NCBI RefSeq assembly: GCF_009650605.1
Contig: NZ_WAJT01000001.1
Location: 930,001-994,000 of the forward strand
DNA: 64,000 nt
Direction of reading: 5' to 3'
Source of the DNA: Labrenzia sp. CE80
GTDB lineage: Bacteria > Pseudomonadota > Alphaproteobacteria > Rhizobiales > Stappiaceae
Shown: in pieces, positions 1-9,298 of the stretch
How the letters are laid out: the number at the start of each line of letters is the position of its first letter
Position numbering within the stretch: the stretch's first letter is position 1
The notes under the pieces: generated by a model
Seen by the model: only the letters and a program-made list of their open reading frames with translations
Databases searched by the model: none
What the model was told of the DNA's origin: nothing
Program-made: the position numbers and the translations under genes

Positions 1-110
1 CAAGATTTACCCTGATTTCCAGATAAGTGCACTTTGTGCGCTTTGTTCTGGACTTTGAGACCCTATATCATCTAAAAGACCGCTCAATCCTGATTCCAAC
101 TACGAAACAC

Positions 111-620
111 ATGTCCTCAATCGATTTTTCCTCTGTGGCTGCAAGGCCAATCCTCCGCGATCTGAAAAGCTTGTTTCGGCGACCTGCACGCTTGCAGATT
201 GCCGCGCTGTGCTATCGCGCGCGCAAGGGAAAGATCGAAGTTCTGCTGGTTACCTCGCGTTCGTCGCGCAGATGGATCCTTCCCAAGGGCTGGCCGATTA
301 TGAAACGCCGGGCGCACAAGACGGCGGAGATCGAAGCCTATGAAGAGGCTGGAATCATCGGCAAGGTCGCAAAGACGCCTTTCGGCAGCTTTTCATCCTA
401 CAAGGGGCACAATGGTGGCCTCAAAATCCGGACGGATGTTGCTGTCTATCCGATCAAGGTGGAACGGCAACTCGACAGTTTTCCGGAGCTTGGCCAGCGG
501 GAATTGAGCTGGCTATCCATCGACGACGCCATCGAGGCGGCGGACGAGCCGGGATTGAGCCAACTTCTGGGTCAATTCAAGAGTGAAGTTGCGGAAATCG
601 ACAAGCTTACGCCGGCTTAG
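111..620 (+). CDS. Nudix hydrolase, DIPP-like
   Basis: Predicted Nudix pyrophosphohydrolase of 169 residues. The motif WILPKGWP followed by a helix ending AYEEAGI is a Nudix box of the kind seen in diadenosine/diphosphoinositol polyphosphate hydrolase-like proteins of alphaproteobacteria. The EE pair that binds magnesium is present, but the canonical E after G-x5 is R and the R of REuxEE is I. The frame is open further upstream, to 27, but the ATG at 111 (MSSIDFSS) gives the family's usual length and was chosen. It stands alone on its strand, about 100 bp before the phosphate permease. The substrate cannot be told from sequence. Confidence 0.85.
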   Translation: MSSIDFSSVAARPILRDLKSLFRRPARLQIAALCYRARKGKIEVLLVTSRSSRRWILPKGWPIMKRRAHKTAEIEAYEEAGIIGKVAKTPFGSFSSYKGHNGGLKIRTDVAVYPIKVERQLDSFPELGQRELSWLSIDDAIEAADEPGLSQLLGQFKSEVAEIDKLTPA

Positions 621-722
621 TATTTGACCTTTTGCAAAGATCCTTTATCGCCATGAGCGCTCTTTTTTGCTGCTAGGCGGATGACACGTCGTCCTGCTGA
701 TTTACCGGAACGAAAACCAAAC

Positions 723-2213
723 ATGAGCAGGTACAAGAAGCCAACACTGGACAAGGATCTGGATAAGATCAGCTACATGGAAGAGGCTGCGACCAGCCTC
801 GGCCGTGGTCTGATGGCGCCAGGGGCTGGCCTCCTGTTCATTGTCCTGTGCGGTATTTTGGCAGGCGCCTATGTTATTGGAGCGCCTAGCGGCGGTGTGA
901 TCGTTGCCGCGTCAGCGATCGGCGCCTATATGGCGCTCAACATCGGTGCCAATGATGTGGCCAACAATGTCGGCCCTGCGGTTGGCGCCAAGGCGATGTC
1001 CCTGACCTCGGCCCTGGTGATTGCAGCGATTTGCGAGAGTGCGGGGGCGCTTCTGGCCGGCGGAGATGTCGTCGACACCATTTCCATGGGCATCATTGAT
1101 CCTGCTGCTGTGGCCGACACACGCATCTTCACGGCAGCGATGATGGCGGCGCTCGTTTCTGCTGCGCTCTGGATCAATTTGGCAACATGGTTTGGCGCAC
1201 CCGTATCAACGACCCATGCAATTGTCGGCGGTGTCATGGGCGCCGGCATTGCCGCTTCGGGTTTTTCGTCCGTCAACTGGCTTATGCTGAGCGGTATAGC
1301 CATGAGCTGGGTCATTTCGCCACTCGTTGGCGGCGTGGTCGCAGCGTTCTTCCTTTGGATTATCAAGGCCTTCATTGTCTATCAGGATGACAAGATCGCT
1401 GCGGCCCGTCGCTGGGTGCCGATCCTGATCGCCGTCATGGCCGGAACGTTTGCCGCCTATCTGGCGGTCAAGGGCGTCAGCCATGTCGTGACGATAGAGC
1501 TTTCTACGGCATTGGTGGCAGGCGGTGTCGTTGCCGTGCTCGCTTGGATGATCACCCGACCGCTGATCGCACGCCAGTCCCGGGGTCTGGAAAATCGAAA
1601 CCAGTCGTTGCGCAAGCTCTTTGCAATTCCGCTGGTCTGTTCCGCTGCGCTGCTGTCCTTCGCGCATGGCGCCAATGACGTGGCCAATGCGGTCGGTCCG
1701 CTGGCGGCGATCGTTCATACCGCAGAGTTCGGGGATGTGGCGGAGAGTGTCGCCATTCCCCTTTGGGTGATGGCTGTCGGCGCGCTGGGGATTTCATTCG
1801 GTCTTCTGCTGTTCGGCCCGAGACTCATAAACATGGTCGGACGGCAGATCACCAAGTTGAACCCGATGCGAGCCTATTGTGTTGCGCTGTCGGCGGCGAC
1901 CACCGTGATCATTGCCTCTGGGTTCGGGATGCCGGTCAGCTCGACACATATCGCCGTGGGGGCGGTCTTCGGTGTTGGCTTTTTCCGCGAATGGTACACG
2001 GAGCGGTCCGAGCGACGGTTGGACTTTTTGAACGAGGGAGAGGGTGGCAAAGCCAGGAGAGTTCGGCCCGTGCGAAACCGCGAGGAACAGGCGCGCAGAA
2101 AGCTTGTGCGCCGCGCCCACTTCATGACGACAATCGCCGCCTGGATGGTCACGGTTCCAGCTTCAGCCATACTGTCAGGCATCCTGTTTTTCCTCATGGC
2201 CGCGATCCTCTGA
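723..2213 (+). CDS. inorganic phosphate transporter, PiT family
   Basis: Inner-membrane low-affinity phosphate (metal-phosphate/H+) symporter of about 496 residues. Two copies of the PiT signature are visible, GANDVANN near residue 75 and HGANDVANAVGP near residue 315, the inverted duplication that defines the family. There are about ten hydrophobic segments, with a charged cytoplasmic loop (EGGKARRVRPVRNREE) before the last segment. The start at ATG 723 (MSRYKKPT) is preferred over 681, which would add an arginine-rich tail without homology. A strong terminator follows. No pap/DUF47 regulator gene is adjacent. Confidence 0.92.
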   Translation: MSRYKKPTLDKDLDKISYMEEAATSLGRGLMAPGAGLLFIVLCGILAGAYVIGAPSGGVIVAASAIGAYMALNIGANDVANNVGPAVGAKAMSLTSALVIAAICESAGALLAGGDVVDTISMGIIDPAAVADTRIFTAAMMAALVSAALWINLATWFGAPVSTTHAIVGGVMGAGIAASGFSSVNWLMLSGIAMSWVISPLVGGVVAAFFLWIIKAFIVYQDDKIAAARRWVPILIAVMAGTFAAYLAVKGVSHVVTIELSTALVAGGVVAVLAWMITRPLIARQSRGLENRNQSLRKLFAIPLVCSAALLSFAHGANDVANAVGPLAAIVHTAEFGDVAESVAIPLWVMAVGALGISFGLLLFGPRLINMVGRQITKLNPMRAYCVALSAATTVIIASGFGMPVSSTHIAVGAVFGVGFFREWYTERSERRLDFLNEGEGGKARRVRPVRNREEQARRKLVRRAHFMTTIAAWMVTVPASAILSGILFFLMAAIL

Positions 2214-2255
2214 TGAGGGCCTGTTCGGGGCTGGAGAACAGGCTTCCCAAATGAA

Positions 2256-2289
2256 AAACGGCGCCTGCTGAGGGCGCCGTTTCTTTTTT
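2256..2289 (+). terminator. intrinsic terminator between convergent pit and tupA
   Basis: Ten-bp stem (2256-2265 with 2273-2282) of sequence AAACGGCGCC, 7-nt loop, then a T run on the plus strand. The minus-strand reading is also followed by T-rich sequence, so it can serve both converging transcripts. Confidence 0.85.
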
Positions 2290-2312
2290 GGGTCGACTGA
2301 TTTGTTGTCAGA

Positions 2313-3155
2313 TCAATTGGAGACGCTCGAGCTTGCGTTGGGGAAGAACAACTGTTCGCCGTTGACCTTGAACGATGCGATTTCCTTCTGGCCTTCAGGG
2401 CCTGTAAGCCAATCGATGAAGATCTGCCCGGCCTCTGCCTTGACCGAAGGATGTTTCTCCGGGTTCACCAGGATAACGCCATATTGGTTGAACAGACGGT
2501 CGTCGCCCTGCGTCAGGACGGCGAGGTCGGCCTTGTTCTGGAACGCCAGCCAGGTGGCGCGGTCCGACATGGTGTAGGCGCCCATGCCGGCAGCGGCGTT
2601 GAGGGTTGCGCCCATGCCCGAGCCGGTTTCCCGGTACCAGGTGCCGGAGGCCTCGTCCGGATTGACGCTTGCCATCTTCCAGAGCGCCTTTTCCTTCTTG
2701 TGGGTGCCGCTGTCGTCGCCGCGCGAGGCAAAGAGCGCGCCGCTGTTGGCGATCTTGGCCATGGCCGCCGGTGCGTCCGTCATGCCCTTGATGCCCGCCG
2801 GGTCGTCCTTGGGGCCGACAATCACGAAGTCATTGTACATGACGTCGAAGCGCTCGACGCCGTTGCCGGCCGCGATGAATTTCTCTTCGGACGGTTTGGC
2901 GTGAACCAGAAGCACGTCGCCGTCACCATTGGCGGCGTTTTTCAGAGCCTGTCCGGTGCCGACGGCGACAACGCGCACTTCAATGCCGGTCTTGTCCTGG
3001 AACTTCGGCAAGATCTCGTCGAGAAGGCCGGAGTTTTGCGTCGAGGTTGTCGACTGCACCACTATGAAGTCATCTGCCGCCGCGCCTGTCACGTTGGCTC
3101 CTGCGGCCAGGCCAAACGCCAGCGCACCTGCAAACATGGACTTGAGGAATGTCAT
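2313..3155 (-). CDS. tupA: tungstate ABC transporter, periplasmic binding protein
   Basis: Solute-binding protein of 280 residues with a cleavable signal peptide (about residues 1-27, ending GAAADD). The stretch VQSTTSTQNSGLLDEI just after the signal is the TupA/WtpA-like oxyanion-binding signature (the TTSTxxSG loop), and VVAVGTGQALKNAANGDGDVLL continues the family pattern. It binds tungstate in the periplasm and delivers it to TupB. It is the last gene of tupB-tupC-tupA, 39 bp after tupC. Molybdate or another oxyanion is possible, but the TTSTQNSG motif favours tungstate. Confidence 0.9.
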   Translation of the reverse strand: MTFLKSMFAGALAFGLAAGANVTGAAADDFIVVQSTTSTQNSGLLDEILPKFQDKTGIEVRVVAVGTGQALKNAANGDGDVLLVHAKPSEEKFIAAGNGVERFDVMYNDFVIVGPKDDPAGIKGMTDAPAAMAKIANSGALFASRGDDSGTHKKEKALWKMASVNPDEASGTWYRETGSGMGATLNAAAGMGAYTMSDRATWLAFQNKADLAVLTQGDDRLFNQYGVILVNPEKHPSVKAEAGQIFIDWLTGPEGQKEIASFKVNGEQLFFPNASSSVSN

Positions 3156-3194
3156 TCTTGGTGTCTCCCTTCAAGGTGTTTTTGAAATCATTGG

Positions 3195-3959
3195 TCAAAC
3201 GAGAATGTCTCCTGAGAGATAGGCGTTGGCGGCCGCGGATTTGGGACTGTCGAAGAAGCTCTCCGCGTCGTTGTGTTCGGTGATCTTGCCGTCATGAAGA
3301 AACACGACTTCCTCGCCAAGGCGGCGGGCCTGGTGCTGATCGTGGGTGACCAGGATCACCTTGACACCGCGCCGGCGTGCGCTGGCGATCGCCTGTTCGA
3401 TGACGAGCGTTGACGCGGGGTCGAGGTTGGCGGTGGGCTCGTCCAGCATCAGCACCTTGGGATCCAGGATCAGGGCCCGGGCAAGGGCGAGGCGCTGTTG
3501 CTCACCGCCGGACAGGACGCGGGCCTGACGCTTGGCCAGATGCTCGAGACCGGAGTTGGCAAGAGCTTGTGCCAGCTTTGCAGCGCGGTTCGCTACAGGA
3601 CGCAGGCCTAGGGCGAAGTTCAGGTTCGCCTTGACCGAACGCCGCAAGAGGACTGGTTTTTGAAACACGAGCGCCTGCTGGCGGCGCAGTGACTTGTCCA
3701 GCGGAAGTCCGTTCCAGCGCACTTCTCCAAAGGAAGGGGCGAGGAGCCCGTGCAAGAGCCGCAAGAGCACGCTCTTGCCGGCGCCATTGGGCCCCATCAG
3801 GACGGTGAGGGCGTCTGTCTTGAGATCGAGGTCTACGCCCTTGAGGATCGATGTGTGCCCGGCCTGGAACGCCAGGTGGCGAACGGAAAGCGGCATGGGG
3901 GAAGGCACCTTGCTTGGCGTATTTTCGGTGCGCGTCGGGAAGCTGAGGATCTCAGGCAT
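3195..3959 (-). CDS. tupC: tungstate ABC transporter, ATPase
   Basis: ABC ATPase of 254 residues. Walker A GPNGAGKS is at about residues 56-63, the signature is LSGGEQQRLALARAL, Walker B is VLMLDEPTANLD, and the switch histidine is in VTHDQHQA. It powers the TupB permease. Its start overlaps the end of tupB by 8 bp, which suggests translational coupling. The first 20 residues are polar and may be partly untranslated; an internal start at MPLSVRHL (residue 22) is an alternative. Confidence 0.9.
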   Translation of the reverse strand: MPEILSFPTRTENTPSKVPSPMPLSVRHLAFQAGHTSILKGVDLDLKTDALTVLMGPNGAGKSVLLRLLHGLLAPSFGEVRWNGLPLDKSLRRQQALVFQKPVLLRRSVKANLNFALGLRPVANRAAKLAQALANSGLEHLAKRQARVLSGGEQQRLALARALILDPKVLMLDEPTANLDPASTLVIEQAIASARRRGVKVILVTHDQHQARRLGEEVVFLHDGKITEHNDAESFFDSPKSAAANAYLSGDILV

Positions 3960-4659
3960 GGGCTGTGCTCCGGTCGACGCCTTTCAGCAGGGAGACCGCA
4001 CCGTTGACGCTGAGCGCGATCAGAAGGAGCACCATGCCGAGCGCAAGGGCGAGGGCCAGCTCGCCACGGGAGGTTTCAAGCGCAATCGCCGTGGTCATGA
4101 CTCGGGTGACGTGATTGATGTTGCCACCAACGATCATGACGGCGCCGACCTCGGCGATTGCCCGGCCGAAGCCAGCCAGCAACACCGTCAGAATGGAGAA
4201 GCGGGCATCCCAGAGAAGAGCGATGATCGCGGTATGGCCCGGGACCACAAGGGAGCGGAAGGTTTCGGCATATTCTGCGTTGAGATCGGCGATCACCTGC
4301 CGCGTCAGCGCGATGATGATCGGCGTGATCAGGATGCTCTGGGCGATGATCATGGCTGTTGGGGAATAGAGCAGCTGCAAGACGCCGAGCGGACCGGCGT
4401 TGGACAGCAGCATGTAGACCGTCAGGCCGACCACCACAGGCGGCAGCCCCATCAGCGCATTGGCAAGGACTGTCAGCGCGGTCCGGCCCGGGAAACGGGC
4501 GACAGCCAGAAGAGCTCCGAGGGGCAGGCCGATGAGCGCGGAGATGGCGAGGGCCGATGCGGTCACGCGTAGCGACAGGGCCACGACTTCACTCAGCTCC
4601 GGATCACCGCTGATCAGAAGCTGCCCTGCAAGATAGAAGCTCTGCGCAAAATCCTGCAT
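3952..4659 (-). CDS. tupB: tungstate ABC transporter, permease
   Basis: Permease of 235 residues with about five membrane segments and the BPD_transp_1 loop EVGAVMIVGGNINHVTRVMTT, which contacts the ATPase. It matches the TupB/WtpB group by length and by the AIAEVGAVMIVGGNI motif. First gene of the operon; a ModE-like inverted repeat lies 26-46 bp upstream of its ATG. Confidence 0.9.
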   Translation of the reverse strand: MQDFAQSFYLAGQLLISGDPELSEVVALSLRVTASALAISALIGLPLGALLAVARFPGRTALTVLANALMGLPPVVVGLTVYMLLSNAGPLGVLQLLYSPTAMIIAQSILITPIIIALTRQVIADLNAEYAETFRSLVVPGHTAIIALLWDARFSILTVLLAGFGRAIAEVGAVMIVGGNINHVTRVMTTAIALETSRGELALALALGMVLLLIALSVNGAVSLLKGVDRSTAHA

Positions 4660-4684
4660 AAATCGGTAAAATCTCCAAAATAAC

Positions 4685-4705
4685 CTCTATATGTAAAATA
4701 TATCG
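4685..4705 (-). promoter_or_regulatory. ModE-like dyad upstream of tupB
   Basis: Imperfect inverted repeat in an AT-rich island: CTCTATAT, 5-nt spacer, ATATATCG (6 of 8 positions symmetric). ModE-type molybdate/tungstate regulators bind dyads of TATAT halves flanked by CG, so this is a reasonable operator for metal-responsive repression of tup. No modE-like gene is in the window. The rest of 4706-4916 shows no gene. Confidence 0.45.
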
Positions 4706-4916
4706 CATAAATAATCAGCGCGAAAGGCCGTCTGTGCTCCCTTTGCAGCAAACAGCTTTGCCTGCAAAGAAAAGCCAGCTGTTCTCTGGGGGATGGACGT
4801 GCGTCGCCGGGAGGAACGAGACGCGAGCAGCCGCACCCGATCGACCTCTCAGCCGGCAACAGGGCAAACAGCCGTCGAATCAGCGCCGACGGGCATAAAG
4901 GAAGAGAATGTCAGTG

Positions 4917-5609
4917 CTATAGGGTCAATTCGGCCCAGACCGGCAAGTGGTCCGATGCAATGCGCGCCGTTTGCGACTGATGCACCCCGGCTTGCTGAAC
5001 TGTGAACTCGCGGCTGGTGATGATGCGGTCGAGGCTGGCGAGCGGCATGGGCGAGGGGAAACTCCGGCCCGGGGTCGTCACCTCGAAATGCGGGTCGAAC
5101 AGCTTCAGGCTCTGTGCCGTGTCCCACCATTCATTCAAATCGCCCACGAGAACAGTCGGCAGATCAAAGGCATGGGCGTGGAGCTGTGACATCAGCGAGG
5201 CGATCTGGCGTTTGCGATATGTGGCCAGCACGCTCAGATGCATGGCAGCCACCCGAAACGTCTGGCCATTCAGTCTGATGTCCGCCATGACCGCGCCGCG
5301 CGGCTCAAGGGTCGGCAGCTCCAGACGCGTGTGGTCGAGGATTTCGACGGAGTTGCGTACCAAAATGGCGTTGCCGTGCCAGCCGATGCTGGCATCCCTG
5401 ATGGCAAAGGGCACGACCTTGTAGTCGGTGTGTTCGGCAATCCAGTCGCGTGCAAGGGTGGTCTCGCGCGGGCCGAAGCGTTTGTCGGCTTCCTGAAGCG
5501 CAATGACGTCGCAATCCATTTCCTGGATCACCTTGAGCGTGCGCTCGGGACGCCGGCGCGCGTCAACGCCAATAGCCTTTTGAATATTGTAGGAGCCGAT
5601 TTTTAGCAT
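4917..5609 (-). CDS. endonuclease/exonuclease/phosphatase family protein
   Basis: Protein of 230 residues with the EEP fold motifs in order: GSYNIQKA near the N-terminus, VIALQEAD, LVGDLNEWWD, and the C-terminal SDHLPVWAEL. These supply the metal-binding N, E, D and the catalytic H. The substrate may be DNA, a phospholipid or another phosphodiester. No signal peptide is seen with the start at 5609 (MLKIGSYN); the frame stays open to 5636, but the extra residues precede the family's first strand. It lies downstream of the sox operon, separated by a hairpin. Confidence 0.85.
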   Translation of the reverse strand: MLKIGSYNIQKAIGVDARRRPERTLKVIQEMDCDVIALQEADKRFGPRETTLARDWIAEHTDYKVVPFAIRDASIGWHGNAILVRNSVEILDHTRLELPTLEPRGAVMADIRLNGQTFRVAAMHLSVLATYRKRQIASLMSQLHAHAFDLPTVLVGDLNEWWDTAQSLKLFDPHFEVTTPGRSFPSPMPLASLDRIITSREFTVQQAGVHQSQTARIASDHLPVWAELTL

Positions 5610-5650
5610 GGGTCGAACTTGCAGCCTCAAGGTCACTTGTTCAAGACCGT

Positions 5651-5670
5651 AGGCGAAATCGGTTTCGCCT
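5651..5670. terminator. hairpin between soxG and the EEP gene
   Basis: Eight-bp perfect stem AGGCGAAA/TTTCGCCT with a TCGG loop, 58 bp after the soxG stop. There is no clear T run on the minus strand, so it may be a weak terminator or an mRNA 3'-end stabiliser for the sox transcript. Confidence 0.45.
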
Positions 5671-5727
5671 TTGTCAACGCGGCGGGCGTATTGGCTCCGC
5701 CGCGTTTGATGCTCAAGCGCCTGTGTG

Positions 5728-6303
5728 TTAGGCGGCCTTCAGCTCTTGCGCGGCCTCGACGAGGAGGCCGGCGACATAGTCGATGAAGGAGCCCCAGGCT
5801 TCCACAACGAAGGTGTCCGGTCCGATCCGCCACAGCATGACCGGTGCCTTGTGGAACAGGGTGCGCGTCACCATGCCGATCGGGAAGGTTTCAAGGTGCA
5901 GATCGATCGGAATGCCGCTGTTGAGCAGCCAGGCTGCCTGATCACCGGTCACCAGCATGGCGTCCTGGCGATGGGAGACATCGACGAGCGCATGTGATGT
6001 GTCGCCAAGGGCGGTCGCCAAGCCTTCCATGGTTTCGCTCAGCATGTCCTCTTGCGCCAGGAGCAGCCATTCATCCGGGCCAAGCCAAAAGGCTGCGCGG
6101 TCCGGGCCGGTCTCTGCGGTCAGAGGCTTGGTCGGCAGGTCGAGGCCAAACCCCTTGCTCGCGGCGGCAATTGCGCCGTCTCTGCCTCGGAAAGACAGGC
6201 GCGCAAGTGGCGCCGTCTTGAGGATGGAGACATCAGGCAGGGCCAGAAGCGGTTCCTGTCCGGCGTCGGGAGCATAGAGCGTCGATACAAGATCATCAGC
6301 CAT
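5728..6303 (-). CDS. soxG: sarcosine oxidase, gamma subunit
   Basis: 191-residue gamma subunit of heterotetrameric sarcosine oxidase. The GcvT-like pattern FWLGPDEWLLLA and the segment HALVDVSHRQDAMLVTGDQAAWLLNSGIPIDL are typical of SoxG. It caps the SoxB/SoxA complex and has no catalytic residues of its own. Last gene of soxB-D-A-G; its start overlaps the end of soxA by 8 bp. Confidence 0.93.
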   Translation of the reverse strand: MADDLVSTLYAPDAGQEPLLALPDVSILKTAPLARLSFRGRDGAIAAASKGFGLDLPTKPLTAETGPDRAAFWLGPDEWLLLAQEDMLSETMEGLATALGDTSHALVDVSHRQDAMLVTGDQAAWLLNSGIPIDLHLETFPIGMVTRTLFHKAPVMLWRIGPDTFVVEAWGSFIDYVAGLLVEAAQELKAA

Positions 6304-9298
6304 TGAGCCGGTCTCCTTTCGGATCGAAAAACACCGGGCCGGTGACGGTCACCGGAATTGAGCCGTCCGGCATGGGAACATGCAACGTCTTGCCTTCGAG
6401 TGCGCGGCCGTTCTTGACCAAAGCCAGTGCAATCGAACGGCCCATGGCGGGGGAATGATAGGATGACGTCACATGGCCATCGGCCGGTGTGCCCACTGCA
6501 GGGTTGGCACTTTCCGTGATCTGGGCGCCTTCTTCGAGAACCACCTTCGGGTCCGTGGTCAACAGTCCGACCAACTGCTTGCGGTTGTCGGCAACAAGGT
6601 CGGGGCGCTGCAGGCCGCGCTTGCCGACGAAGTCATGTTTCTTTTTGCCGATCGCCCAGGTCATGCCGGCGTCATCAGGCGTTACCGTACCGTCAGTCTC
6701 CTGGCCGACGATAATGTAGCCTTTCTCGGCCCGCAGCACGTGCATGGTCTCGGTGCCATAGGTGCAGCCGCCGAGCTTCGCCACTTCATGTTCAAGGGTC
6801 TTCCAGACCATCTCGCCATGGCGTCGGGGGACATTGATTTCGAAGCCGACCTCACCGGTGAAGGAGATGCGGAACAGGCGGCAGGGAACGCCGCAGAATG
6901 TTCCGGTCGCAACGCTCATATGCGGGAAAGCGTCCGGCGACAGGTCAATGCCTTGAACGAACGGCGCGATGGCTTCACGGGCCAGCGGCCCCTGAACCGC
7001 GGCAACGGCATATTGTTCTGTGGTCGAGGTGATCCAGACATCAAGGTCGGGCCATTCGGTCTGGAGATAGTCTTCCATGGTCGCAAATACACTCGGCGCG
7101 CCGCCGGTTGTCGTTGTTACGTGGAAACGGTCCTCTGCGATGCGCCCGACGACGCCATCATCGATGATGAAGCCGGCCTCATTGAGCATAAGCCCATAAC
7201 GGCAACGCCCGACGCCCAGTTTTTTCCAGGGGTTGGTATACATGCGCTCGAGGAACTCGGCCGCATCTGGCCCGACGACCTCGATCTTGCCGAGCGTGGA
7301 GGCGTCGAAGAGACCAAGCTTGTCGCGGACAACAGCGCATTCGCGGGCGACAGCGGCATGCATGTCTTCCCCGGCCTTGGGGAAATACCAGGCCCGTTTC
7401 CACTGGCCGACGTCTTCGAAGGCTGCATCATGGTCCGCCGCCCACTGATGGGACGGTGTCTTGCGGACCGGATCAAAGAAGTCGCCACGCGACGAGGTTG
7501 CGAATGTGCCGAAGGTGGTTGGGGTGAAGGGCTGACGGAAGGTCGTCAGGCCGACGTCGGTGAGCGGCTTGTCGAGCGCTTTGGACGCGATTGCCAGGGC
7601 GTTCATGTTCGACAGCCGGCCCTGATCGGTGGCCATGCCGGTGGTCGTGTAGCGCTTGATGTGCTCGATGGAGTGCATGCCTTCGCGCACAGCCAGTTTC
7701 ACGTCCTTGGCGGTGACGTCGTTCTGATAGTCAACGAATGCCTTGACCCGGGACGCATCGCGGTCGACGGGCAGGGCGCCAAGCGTCCCTCCGGATCCAG
7801 CTTCAGCGCCGCTGGCAACCGAATAGGTGACCTTGGCGCCTTTGCCCGTGGCGGCCTTTGCAGCTTCTTCACCAGCGGCATAGCCATCCGCCAGGACGTC
7901 GTTCAGTCCATAGAGACCGCGCGAAGAGCCGGCCGACCGCTCGTTCTGAACGTGCTGTCCCGGCAGGAAAGCTCCGGCTGTTTCGTCCCACACAACTTTG
8001 CCGCGGGACTGGGAATAGAGGCTGACGGTCGGCGTCCAGCCGCCGGACATGAGCAGGCTGTCACATGCTAGATCACCAGCGGATGCAACAGAACCAGATG
8101 CGGATACCCGGCCGAGGAGAGCCTTGTCGATACGCTTGCGGCCGGTTGTTCCGGTAACGACGCAGGCGGTCTCAACGCGAATGCCGCGGGCCTGTGCGAT
8201 CGATTGTAAGGCCTCTGGCGGGTTCTCCCGCAGGTCGGCGATGGCGGCGATTTCGACGCCGGCGTCGGCCAGATCAAAGGCGGCTTGCCAGGCGGTGTCA
8301 CAGGCCGTGGCGACAAGCGCCTTGTGACCGACCTTAACGCCATAGCGGTTGAGATAGGTGCGGCCAGCCTCGGCGTTCATGATGCCAGGCCGATCGTTTT
8401 CCGGGAACACCATCGGTCGCTCGATGCTGCCGGCGGCGATGACCACTTCCTTGGCGCGAAGCTGCCAAAGGCGCTCGCGCGGCAGATTAGGATCCGGCTC
8501 GCTGACGTGCTCGGTGATGCGCTCCGCGAGGGCGACGAAGTTCTGCGCGAAATAGCCAAAAGCAGTCGTGCGCGGCAGAAGCGTGACGTTGTCCATGGCT
8601 TGCAGGGTGCGGATCGTATCCTCGACCCAGTCCACAGGCGTCTTGCCATCGATGGTCGCGGCGGTTTCGCTCAGGAGTGAGCCGCCAAACTCGGCCTGCT
8701 CATCACACAGGATGACCCTTGCACCGGTTTCTGCGGCGGCCAATGCAGCTGTCAGACCGGCTGGTCCAGAGCCGACCACCAGAACGTCGCAATGGGCGTA
8801 AAGGTTGGCGTAGCGGTCATGATCAGCATTCTTTGGCGGTGTGCCGAGACCGGCTGCCGCGCGAATGATCGGTTCGTAGACCCGGTCCCAGAAGGAGCGC
8901 GGCCACATGAAGGTCTTGTAGTAAAAGCCGGCCGGGAACAGCGGCGACAGGAAATCGTTGACTGCCCCAACATCGAAACCGAGGGAGGGGAACCTGTTTT
9001 GGCTGATCGCCTTCAGCCCTTCGTAGAGCTCGACCTGGGTTGCACGCAGGTTCGGGGTTTGGTCACCCTGGCGATAGACGCCGACCAGCGCATTGGGCTC
9101 TTCCGATCCTGAGGTCAGGATGCCGCGCGGACGGTGGTATTTGAACGAGCGGCCGACCATGTGAATGCCGTTGGCAAGCAGGGCAGAGGCGAGTGTATCG
9201 CCCTCGTAGCCCTCAAGCTGTTCGCCATCGAAGCTGAAGGTCACCTTTCGATCGCGATCGATCCGGCCGCCGGCCTCGGTTCTGAAGGACTGGCTCAT
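6296..9298 (-). CDS. soxA: sarcosine oxidase, alpha subunit
   Basis: 1000-residue alpha subunit. The N-terminal ~100 residues form a 2Fe-2S-ferredoxin-like domain without the cluster. They are followed by an NAD-binding Rossmann domain (VVGSGPAGLTAALAAAE near residue 174) and, from about residue 600, a GcvT-type tetrahydrofolate-binding aminomethyltransferase domain. In the complex it takes the imine product from SoxB and transfers the methylene group to tetrahydrofolate, giving 5,10-methylene-THF, or releases formaldehyde if THF is lacking. It overlaps soxD by 4 bp and soxG by 8 bp. Full length for the family. Confidence 0.95.
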   Translation of the reverse strand: MSQSFRTEAGGRIDRDRKVTFSFDGEQLEGYEGDTLASALLANGIHMVGRSFKYHRPRGILTSGSEEPNALVGVYRQGDQTPNLRATQVELYEGLKAISQNRFPSLGFDVGAVNDFLSPLFPAGFYYKTFMWPRSFWDRVYEPIIRAAAGLGTPPKNADHDRYANLYAHCDVLVVGSGPAGLTAALAAAETGARVILCDEQAEFGGSLLSETAATIDGKTPVDWVEDTIRTLQAMDNVTLLPRTTAFGYFAQNFVALAERITEHVSEPDPNLPRERLWQLRAKEVVIAAGSIERPMVFPENDRPGIMNAEAGRTYLNRYGVKVGHKALVATACDTAWQAAFDLADAGVEIAAIADLRENPPEALQSIAQARGIRVETACVVTGTTGRKRIDKALLGRVSASGSVASAGDLACDSLLMSGGWTPTVSLYSQSRGKVVWDETAGAFLPGQHVQNERSAGSSRGLYGLNDVLADGYAAGEEAAKAATGKGAKVTYSVASGAEAGSGGTLGALPVDRDASRVKAFVDYQNDVTAKDVKLAVREGMHSIEHIKRYTTTGMATDQGRLSNMNALAIASKALDKPLTDVGLTTFRQPFTPTTFGTFATSSRGDFFDPVRKTPSHQWAADHDAAFEDVGQWKRAWYFPKAGEDMHAAVARECAVVRDKLGLFDASTLGKIEVVGPDAAEFLERMYTNPWKKLGVGRCRYGLMLNEAGFIIDDGVVGRIAEDRFHVTTTTGGAPSVFATMEDYLQTEWPDLDVWITSTTEQYAVAAVQGPLAREAIAPFVQGIDLSPDAFPHMSVATGTFCGVPCRLFRISFTGEVGFEINVPRRHGEMVWKTLEHEVAKLGGCTYGTETMHVLRAEKGYIIVGQETDGTVTPDDAGMTWAIGKKKHDFVGKRGLQRPDLVADNRKQLVGLLTTDPKVVLEEGAQITESANPAVGTPADGHVTSSYHSPAMGRSIALALVKNGRALEGKTLHVPMPDGSIPVTVTGPVFFDPKGDRLNG

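Noticed and set aside
4614..4859. An 81-residue open frame upstream of tupB
   Set aside because: It covers the AT-rich operator region, overlaps the tupB start, and has no homology pattern or ribosome site.
6473..8071. A 532-residue open frame antisense to soxA
   Set aside because: High-GC antisense shadow; the sense strand encodes an intact SoxA.
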